Source: Bacteroidales bacterium
GTDB taxonomy: Bacteria; Bacteroidota; Bacteroidia; Bacteroidales; JAADJA01
Direction of reading: 5' to 3'
DNA length: 10,101 nt
NCBI GenBank assembly: GCA_021106665.1
Contig: JAIOTR010000138.1
Span: 1-10,101 of the forward strand
Made by a program: the position numbers and the translations under genes. This document shows positions 5,368 through 10,101 of the stretch, in pieces. Position 1 is the stretch's first letter, and every line of letters starts with the position of its first letter. Under the pieces are notes generated by a model. The model did no database searches. It saw only the letters and a program-made list of their open reading frames with translations, and was not told the DNA's origin.

Positions 5368-7410
5368 ATGACCACAAATAAAAAATATAATATAGAAACA
5401 ACTTCTAAGAACGTCCTTAAGAAATGGTACTATCTGATGTCGCTGGGAAGGTCTTTGGATGAGAAAGCCCCTAATTATTTAAAACAAGCACTTGGATGGT
5501 CGTATCATGCACCGTATGCCGGACATGATGGTATTCAACTGGCCATCGGACAGGTATTTGATAAAAATACTGACCATCTTTTCCCTTATTACAGGGATAT
5601 GCTAACGACACTTTCTGCCGGATTGACAGCCGAGGAGATCATTTTAAACGGTATCTCAAAAGCCACGGATGTTGCAAGCGGTGGCCGCCACATGTCAAAC
5701 CATTTTGCCAAACCTGAATGGAATATTCACAATGTTTCATCAGCAACCGGAAACCACACCTTGCATGCCGTCGGTGTTGCCAGGGGAATTAAAAGATACA
5801 ATGCCAAGGGTGTGGCCATCAGCTCACAGGGAGAATCATCAACTTCGGAAGGATACGTTTATGAAGCTATTAACGGTGCCAGCAATGAAAAACTCCCTGT
5901 TATTTTTGTTTTCCAGGATAATCGTTTTGGTATATCGGTTCCAAAAAAAGATCAAACTGCCAACCTTAAAGCTGCAGACAACTTCAGGGGATTTAAAAAC
6001 CTGAAAATTTTTAAATGTGATGGTAAAAATGTGATACAGTCAATGAATACTATGCAAGAGGCAAAGAATTTCGTTGAGAAAAATCAGATTCCCGCCATTG
6101 TTCATGCAACATGTGTAAGAATTGGATCACATTCAAATTCTGATGACCAGCAGTTATACCGGGATAAAAATGAACTGCACTGTGTAAAGGCAGCAGATCC
6201 TTTTTTACGTTACAAAAAAGTATTGATCGCCGCAAAAAGGTTTACAGATGAAGAGTTGAATAAAATTGATAAAGAGGTTAAAAAAGAAGTCTCCCTGGCA
6301 CACAAGGCCGGAATGAAAGCACCGCATCCCGATCCGGCTTCTGTCTTCGATCATGTTCTTCCTGAACCTTATATCTCAAAAAAATATTCTGAGGGGATTC
6401 ACAATGCAGAAGGCGAGAAAATAAAATTGATCGTAGCGCTGAATGAAACACTGAAAGCAGAGTTCCGCCATAACCCTGACACTTACATCTGGGGACAGGA
6501 TGTTGCTCACAAAGAAAAAGGTGGAATATTTAATGTAACAAAAGGAATGCAACAGGAATTTGGCATTGAAAGGGTTTTTAATGCACCGATTGCCGAAGAT
6601 TTTATTGTCGGAACAGCCAATGGTATGAGCCGGTTCAATGATAAAATAAGAATCGTTATTGAAGGCGCCGAGTTTGCCGATTATTTCTGGCCGGCCATGG
6701 AACAGTTTGTAGAATTAACCCACGAATACTGGAGAACCAATGGCCAGTTTGCTCCGAATGTTACTATTCGGCTTGCATCAGGTGGTTATATCGGTGGAGG
6801 GCTTTATCATTCTCAAACAACTGAAGCAGCATTAACAACATTTCCAGGTATTAGAGTCGTTTATCCATCTTTTGCTGATGACGCAGCCGGATTGTTGCGA
6901 ACGAGTATAAGGTCTCAAGGCCCTACCCTATTTTTCGAACCGAAAGCATTATACAATGATCCAAAAGCTGAAACTGTGGTTCCTGATGATTTTGAGGTTC
7001 CGTTTGGAAAAGCCCGGATTAGAAAGGAAGGAAAAGCAATGACTATGATCACTTATGGGAATACCACGCATATGTGCCTTGAAGCGGCTAATAAAATTAC
7101 CGAAGAGACCGGATCTGAAATTGAAGTGATTGACCTGAGATCTTTAATCCCGTTGGACAAAGATACCATCATCAATTCGGTTAAGAAAACGAACAAGGCG
7201 CTTGTTGTTCATGAGGATAAGGTATTCAGTGGTTTTGGCGATGAGATAGCCACTATGATCATGGAAGAAGCATTTGAACATTTGGATGCCCCGGTAAAAC
7301 GGATAGGTTCGGTCTTTACACCGGTTGGATTTAACAGAATACTGGAAAATGCTATTTTACCCGATACGGATAAGATTTACCGGGCTGCAAAGGGGTTGCT
7401 GGAGTATTAG
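5368..7410 (+). CDS. Fused alpha-beta E1 of a branched-chain-type 2-oxoacid dehydrogenase complex, 680 aa
   Basis: This thiamine-diphosphate enzyme decarboxylates a 2-oxoacid and passes the acyl group to the lipoyl arm of E2. Both E1 subunits are joined in one chain. Residues about 1-335 are E1 alpha, with AGHDGIQLAIGQV, YYRDML, the cofactor stretch GESSTSEG (155-162) ending in QDN (183-185), and RIGSHSNSDDQQLYR (251-265). The last is close to the RIGHHSTSDD loop of human branched-chain E1 alpha. Residues about 350-680 are E1 beta, with GQDVAHKEKGGIFNVTKG, catalytic-region Glu410 in APIAED, EFADYFWPAMEQ, and YHSQTTEA with His481. Here GES replaces the common GDG; human branched-chain E1 has GEG, so Glu as Mg ligand is acceptable. 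The best guess is 2-oxoisovalerate (branched-chain) substrates, but pyruvate is not excluded. No E2 or E3 gene is in the window. Confidence 0.9.
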   Translation: MTTNKKYNIETTSKNVLKKWYYLMSLGRSLDEKAPNYLKQALGWSYHAPYAGHDGIQLAIGQVFDKNTDHLFPYYRDMLTTLSAGLTAEEIILNGISKATDVASGGRHMSNHFAKPEWNIHNVSSATGNHTLHAVGVARGIKRYNAKGVAISSQGESSTSEGYVYEAINGASNEKLPVIFVFQDNRFGISVPKKDQTANLKAADNFRGFKNLKIFKCDGKNVIQSMNTMQEAKNFVEKNQIPAIVHATCVRIGSHSNSDDQQLYRDKNELHCVKAADPFLRYKKVLIAAKRFTDEELNKIDKEVKKEVSLAHKAGMKAPHPDPASVFDHVLPEPYISKKYSEGIHNAEGEKIKLIVALNETLKAEFRHNPDTYIWGQDVAHKEKGGIFNVTKGMQQEFGIERVFNAPIAEDFIVGTANGMSRFNDKIRIVIEGAEFADYFWPAMEQFVELTHEYWRTNGQFAPNVTIRLASGGYIGGGLYHSQTTEAALTTFPGIRVVYPSFADDAAGLLRTSIRSQGPTLFFEPKALYNDPKAETVVPDDFEVPFGKARIRKEGKAMTMITYGNTTHMCLEAANKITEETGSEIEVIDLRSLIPLDKDTIINSVKKTNKALVVHEDKVFSGFGDEIATMIMEEAFEHLDAPVKRIGSVFTPVGFNRILENAILPDTDKIYRAAKGLLEY

Positions 7411-7423
7411 TAAAATGTATAGC

Positions 7424-7485
7424 AGGTCATGCTGAGGCTCTCGAAGTATGGCCGGTCTACCCTTCCGAGAGGCTCAGGATGACCT
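7424..7485. repeat. Long imperfect palindrome after the E1 gene (REP-like dispersed element, possible terminator)
   Basis: The left arm at 7424-7446 (AGGTCATGCTGAGGCTCTCG and AAG) folds onto 7462-7485 (CTTCCGAGAGGCTCAGGATG and ACCT). The stem has about 21 pairs, two G-G mismatches (7431/7478 and 7437/7472), one bulged C and a 15-base loop. It begins 13 bases after the E1 stop. No T-run follows on either side, so its role in termination would have to be rho-independent of T-tracts or purely protective. It resembles, from memory, the dispersed TCATGCTGAG...CTCAGGATGA family found between genes in many genomes. A short palindrome CCTATTAATAGG (7483-7494) overlaps its right end. Confidence 0.75.
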
Positions 7486-7529
7486 ATTAATAGGAAGCGA
7501 ATTAAAGAGGCAGTACAATTGGTTTTATC

Positions 7530-7775
7530 TTAATTTTTACTTAAGCAATTGCGGCAAACTTCAATAGGTTCTGATTGCAGCAAAGCACTACCACACTTTT
7601 CACATTTACGTTCCTCATCAGTCCAATAGCCGGTTTCATGAAAAAGATCAACTGCTTGTGTCCATATCCTGTATTCCTGATTTTCAAAATCAACATCTCC
7701 ATCTTTGTTGACAGATGGATCAGGTTCTGTTCCGTTTAAAAATCCTTCAACCCAATACCTTGCTTGCTCCGACAT
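7530..7775 (-). CDS. Small zinc-ribbon protein of unknown function, 81 aa
   Basis: I do not recognise the family. The C-terminus carries two CxxC pairs, C58-x2-C61 and C74-x2-C77, spaced as in a zinc ribbon (CEKCG...CRNC). The N-terminal part is acidic with many aromatics (ARYWVEGFLNGTEPDP, then EYRIWTQAVDLFHETGYW) and may form a small helical unit before the ribbon. There is no signal peptide or membrane segment, so it is cytoplasmic. The ATG at 7773-7775 lies 3 bases after the stop of the 53-aa gene, which implies co-transcription and probably a joint role. It faces the E1 gene tail to tail, with the palindrome between them. Confidence 0.8.
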   Translation of the reverse strand: MSEQARYWVEGFLNGTEPDPSVNKDGDVDFENQEYRIWTQAVDLFHETGYWTDEERKCEKCGSALLQSEPIEVCRNCLSKN

Positions 7776-7778
7776 TTC

Positions 7779-7940
7779 TCACATATCTGCTTTTGAAACA
7801 AAAAATGTCCTTTCTTCTTTCGGACACCACGCCAACATTCTGCCAATATAAGTATGAGGATTCCCAATTAAATAATGTTTTCCTTCGCAACCTTTGTGTT
7901 GGAACCAGAGGTTATTGTCATATTTAATTTTATTGATCAT
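7779..7940 (-). CDS. Very small conserved-looking protein, 53 aa, unknown function
   Basis: A short reading frame starts with ATG at 7938-7940 and ends with TGA at 7779-7781. It reads MINKIKYDNNLWFQHKG, then CEGKHYLIGNPHTYIGRMLA, then WCPKEERTFFVSKADM. The balanced composition, ordinary codons, tight 3-base junction with the zinc-ribbon gene and a good upstream promoter box all argue it is real despite its size. It has two cysteines (18 and 39) and several histidines (15, 22, 29) that could bind a metal, but no named motif. No signal peptide is seen. I do not recognise the family and cannot assign a function. It may be expressed as a pair with the downstream 81-aa protein. Confidence 0.72.
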   Translation of the reverse strand: MINKIKYDNNLWFQHKGCEGKHYLIGNPHTYIGRMLAWCPKEERTFFVSKADM

Positions 7941-7987
7941 TGTAAATTTTAATGTGTTGCAGCTATGGCATGTGGCCGCTCACTACT

Positions 7988-7995
7988 CAAACTTA
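7988..7995 (-). promoter_or_regulatory. Candidate -7 box for the two-gene small-protein operon
   Basis: On the minus strand this reads TAAGTTTG, a match to TAnnTTTG. It lies 47 bases before the ATG of the 53-aa gene and just after the stop of the beta-helix gene. No clear -33 element is visible, partly because that position falls inside the upstream coding region. Confidence 0.35.
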
Positions 7996-8008
7996 TGTTG
8001 AACGCAGT

Positions 8009-9700
8009 TCATTCCTTTAAAATGATACCTGAATAATCTCCAATTTTATAGATATATATTCCCGGGGAAATAGAATTTCCAAATTCGTCTTTTGAATCCC
8101 AAAATATTATTTCTGGACAATTCTTGTTTATTAACATTGTTTTTATGCATTTGCCATATAAATCAATTATTTTAAGTTCAACTTCTTTTAGACTATATGA
8201 ATCAATTTCAAAATATATTTCATTTTTAAATGGATTTGGAAACGGAGTTAAAGTATTATTATCAAAACTAGATAATTCAATTGATGAATTCGGTATATAT
8301 GGAAAAGCTCCAATATCTCTTATACTGCTATCCGGATCAAGGTATTCAGGATTTCCTGCATTAATGGCTGGAGATAATTCGCCCAGATATAAATAAGTGC
8401 TATCAGCAGGAGTAGTGGACAAAAACTCTGGATTTTCAAAAATATTATAATATGTATCACAGGGAGTACCATTGTTGTTATTTGTTACAATGAAGCCAAA
8501 TCCAACAGGTGGATTATTTAGGTTCCAGTTTAGGTTATCATGAAATAGATTATATTCGATCGTAAAGTCAATACTAAGATTTTCTATATTAATGCCTTTC
8601 GAATTATTTGAAATTATATTCATTTTCATTATACCATCAGTACTGCCATCAAATTGAATAGCGATATAATTATTATAAAATGTATTATTTAAAATTTGAG
8701 GCTCCCAGATATTAGTGGAATTTATACCTCTTGTATTATCATAATTATTGGAATTTATACCTCTTGTATTATCATGAAAAATATTATATTCAACCAAAGC
8801 TGGACCTTTACAAAGAATCGCTGTAGAATTACTATAAAATTTATTGTATCTTATTTGAACGCCACTTCTTGCAATAATTCCATAACTCATATCATGTATT
8901 TCATTGTGCTCTATTCTGGTATCATCACCTTCTCCTTCAATACGAAATGCCCAATTGTCAAAGTCATAAAAATCAGAGTTCTGAATAATGGAACTTCCAC
9001 CAAGAATATCAAATCCAACTGCAATTGAGTGTCTAAATACACATTGATCAATATTTAAATTACTATAAAAAATTCTTATTTGCTCGACAGCATATTCAAC
9101 AATACAATGCAACATATTTGAGGATGATTCATTAAATATTATGCCCTTCCAATCAACATTACTAGGTGAGGGACTATTTGAAGTAAATAATATTGGATTA
9201 TTTCCTGTCCCATTTGCTATGAGAGTACCAAAAACATTCAAATTGTAGGATCCATCAAATTTTATTTCTGTTCCAGGTGAAATTATTAGTGTATCATTTA
9301 ATTCTAAATAAATATCATCTATAACAACATAAGTGTTGTCACTATTCCATTCACCTCCAACATTTCCAGAAATATATATGATGCTAGTGGAAGATAATGT
9401 AATTCCTTCTAAAGTAACTGTATCACTAAGTAATTGACTTTGTAAGGTATAGGATTGATATCCTGTTTTTGAATATGTAATATCGTAAACACCATTCTCG
9501 ACATCAATGCTAAATAAACCACTTGAATTTGTAATTGTAGAATCGAGAACTGCGGAGGGTGAAACAGGAATAAATTTAATAAGAATATCAGAATGATTAG
9601 TGGAATTGTCCAAAAATGCTGTCCCATTAACATGTGCAGAATAAACATTAAATGTTAATATTACTACAATTAGTGAAATTATAGGCTTTACTTTTTTCAT
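8009..9700 (-). CDS. Secreted right-handed beta-helix protein with T9SS sorting domain, 563 aa
   Basis: This is a predicted cell-surface or secreted protein. Residues 1-22 are a Sec signal peptide (MKKVKPIISLIVVILTFNVY then SA). Residues about 24-104 form a carboxypeptidase-regulatory-like beta sandwich (HVNGTAFLDN..., TNSSGLFSIDVENGVYDITY). Residues about 120-420 hold many parallel beta-helix coils recognisable by N-x-F/I-x-x-N/D patterns such as IEHNEIHDMSYGI, IRYNKFYSN, VEYNIFHDN and ILNNTFYNN. Next comes the usual closing motif SPAINAGNPEYLDPDSS...DIGAFPY (443-468). Residues about 485-563 are a type A T9SS C-terminal domain (PFPNPFKNEI..., ISPGIYIYKI). Such proteins often bind or cleave polysaccharides, but no catalytic site is evident. 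A 33-bp tandem duplication lies at 8711-8776. The gene is AT-rich and Asn/Ser-rich compared with the housekeeping genes to its left. Confidence 0.88.
   Translation of the reverse strand: MKKVKPIISLIVVILTFNVYSAHVNGTAFLDNSTNHSDILIKFIPVSPSAVLDSTITNSSGLFSIDVENGVYDITYSKTGYQSYTLQSQLLSDTVTLEGITLSSTSIIYISGNVGGEWNSDNTYVVIDDIYLELNDTLIISPGTEIKFDGSYNLNVFGTLIANGTGNNPILFTSNSPSPSNVDWKGIIFNESSSNMLHCIVEYAVEQIRIFYSNLNIDQCVFRHSIAVGFDILGGSSIIQNSDFYDFDNWAFRIEGEGDDTRIEHNEIHDMSYGIIARSGVQIRYNKFYSNSTAILCKGPALVEYNIFHDNTRGINSNNYDNTRGINSTNIWEPQILNNTFYNNYIAIQFDGSTDGIMKMNIISNNSKGINIENLSIDFTIEYNLFHDNLNWNLNNPPVGFGFIVTNNNNGTPCDTYYNIFENPEFLSTTPADSTYLYLGELSPAINAGNPEYLDPDSSIRDIGAFPYIPNSSIELSSFDNNTLTPFPNPFKNEIYFEIDSYSLKEVELKIIDLYGKCIKTMLINKNCPEIIFWDSKDEFGNSISPGIYIYKIGDYSGIILKE
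8711..8776. repeat. In-frame 33-bp tandem duplication inside the beta-helix gene
   Basis: Two adjacent 33-base units (8711-8743 and 8744-8776) share an identical 27-base core (8716-8742 and 8749-8775) and differ at only two or so positions. In the protein this gives DNTRGINSNNY followed by DNTRGINSTN, about residues 310-330. The near identity means a recent slippage event. The 11-residue unit is about half a typical beta-helix coil. Confidence 0.9.
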
Positions 9701-9735
9701 AATTTTAACTTTAATTGCGTTTAACTCATTTATAA

Positions 9736-9900
9736 TTACATATTTTGTGACACTACTTCCAAATACGGTGTGTATTGTTGATATATCTCAAAATATTGTT
9801 TTATTTTATTTCTGTATAACAGGTCATCAAATGGTCTCTTTACTTTTTCCTCGCTTATTTTGATCATACGCATGAATCTTACTTCCCGGTTAACCACCAT
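9736..9900 (-). CDS. Small unidentified reading frame, 54 aa, possibly a gene fragment
   Basis: From the ATG at 9898-9900 this frame reads MVVNREVRFMRMIKISEEKV, then KRPFDDLLYRNKIKQYFEIY and QQYTPYLEVVSQNM. It has charged and aromatic residues in protein-like order. An in-frame ATG further upstream (9967-9969) overlaps the lpxD fragment stop, but the added 23 residues derive partly from a palindromic repeat (9933-9958) and look less natural. No known motif, signal peptide or membrane segment can be named in the core. It could be a short real gene or the 3' remnant of a larger one disrupted with lpxD. Confidence 0.35.
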   Translation of the reverse strand: MVVNREVRFMRMIKISEEKVKRPFDDLLYRNKIKQYFEIYQQYTPYLEVVSQNM

Positions 9901-9932
9901 AAAGATAATAAAAATAAATATCCTCAAACTTG

Positions 9933-9958
9933 TCTGCCGTAGATTCAGCGAAGGCAGA
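9933..9958. repeat. Short palindromic element next to the lpxD break
   Basis: TCTGCC (9933-9938) pairs with GGCAGA (9953-9958) around GTAGATTCAGCGAA. The stem is only 6 bp, but the wording (CTTGTCTGCCGTAG...CAGCGAAGGCAGA) resembles, from memory, a dispersed intergenic element found in many environmental genomes. It starts 5 bases beyond the premature stop of the lpxD fragment, so it may mark the junction. Confidence 0.45.
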
Positions 9959-9962
9959 AACT

Positions 9963-10101
9963 TTAGCATATGTTAAGGTTTTCCTCGGAGACAATTATCG
10001 CGGAGGCTTTTGTCTTTCTAAGGCTTTCTTTGTATTTCCTATCAGCGAAAAAGGAAATTTCTCCCTGGGCTGCTGCATCCAGGGAGTTGATGCCTTCGAT
10101 T
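9963..10101 (-). pseudogene. lpxD: LpxD-type UDP-3-O-acylglucosamine N-acyltransferase, truncated fragment (partial)
   Basis: The gene enters from beyond base 10101, and 45 residues are visible before a TAA at 9963-9965. They read IEGINSLDAAAQGEISFFAD, then RKYKESLRKTKASAIIVSEE and NLNIC. This matches the N-terminal uridine-binding domain of LpxD (pattern I.GI.SL..A..G.ISF...KY...L..T.ASA.IV). LpxD transfers a hydroxyacyl chain in lipid A synthesis. A complete LpxD is roughly 340 aa, with a hexapeptide-repeat beta-helix following this domain. No such repeats occur in any frame to the left, so the gene is truncated in the window. It is most likely a pseudogene or a second, broken copy. The alternative is a short paralogue made of the N-terminal domain alone. 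Confidence 0.65.

Noticed and set aside
5669..6004. Open frame of about 110 codons on the plus strand inside the E1 gene
   Set aside because: It overlaps the cofactor domain of E1 in another frame, and its composition is that of a shifted frame.
844..7410. A hidden novel system in the housekeeping block
   Set aside because: Each gene has a well-known family and intact motifs, and the order is ordinary for Bacteroidota as far as I can tell.
7715..7927. Open frame of about 70 codons on the plus strand over the small-protein genes
   Set aside because: It is antisense to the junction of the 53-aa and 81-aa genes, whose minus-strand products look much more protein-like.
8696..9028. Open frame of about 110 codons on the plus strand opposite the beta-helix gene
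   Set aside because: The AT-rich repeats of the beta-helix gene keep the opposite strand open. The product is low in complexity and simply mirrors the duplication.
1..10101. CRISPR array, tRNA, rRNA, transposase or integrase
   Set aside because: I looked for regularly spaced repeats, tRNA-like stems and recombinase motifs and found none. The only direct repeat is the 33-bp duplication at 8711-8776.

Overview
The window looks like a chromosomal segment of a member of the Bacteroidota. The DNA is AT-rich, genes lack clear Shine-Dalgarno sequences, and several upstream regions carry the Bacteroidota -7 box (TAnnTTTG). One gene encodes a protein with a signal peptide and a C-terminal type IX secretion (T9SS) sorting domain. 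The 2-oxoacid dehydrogenase E1 is a single alpha-beta fusion, and the glycosyltransferase is a Bacteroidota-style family 9 enzyme. No narrower taxon can be supported from the sequence.

Layout. Bases 1-121 hold the 3' end of an unidentified plus-strand gene, followed by an intergenic zone with two hairpins. Bases 291-1854 are a minus-strand operon in the order ruvX, def, TPR lipoprotein. A divergent promoter region (about 1855-1959) separates it from a plus-strand run: dapD, a GT9 heptosyltransferase-like gene, a TsaC/YrdC gene overlapping it by one base, a nitrilase-superfamily amidohydrolase, and, behind its own promoter, the 680-residue fused E1. A long imperfect palindrome lies just after E1.

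From 7530 to the end the character changes to accessory DNA on the minus strand. It holds a two-gene module of tiny proteins (53 aa, then an 81-aa zinc-ribbon protein, 3 bases apart), a 563-aa secreted beta-helix protein with a fresh 33-bp internal duplication, a small orphan reading frame, and the N-terminal-domain fragment of an LpxD-type acyltransferase. The fragment stops early, next to a small palindromic element.

How the genes work together. The first three quarters is housekeeping: N-terminal methionine processing (def), Holliday junction or rRNA processing (ruvX), lysine/peptidoglycan precursor synthesis (dapD), LPS sugar transfer (GT9), tRNA t6A synthesis (TsaC), and branched-chain 2-oxoacid oxidation (E1). 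The last quarter appears to be a variable locus bordered by dispersed palindromes. No CRISPR array, tRNA, rRNA, transposase or integrase was seen. I did not find a clear new multi-gene system. The best candidates for a second look are the tiny two-gene module at 7530-7940, its spacer, and the broken lpxD.
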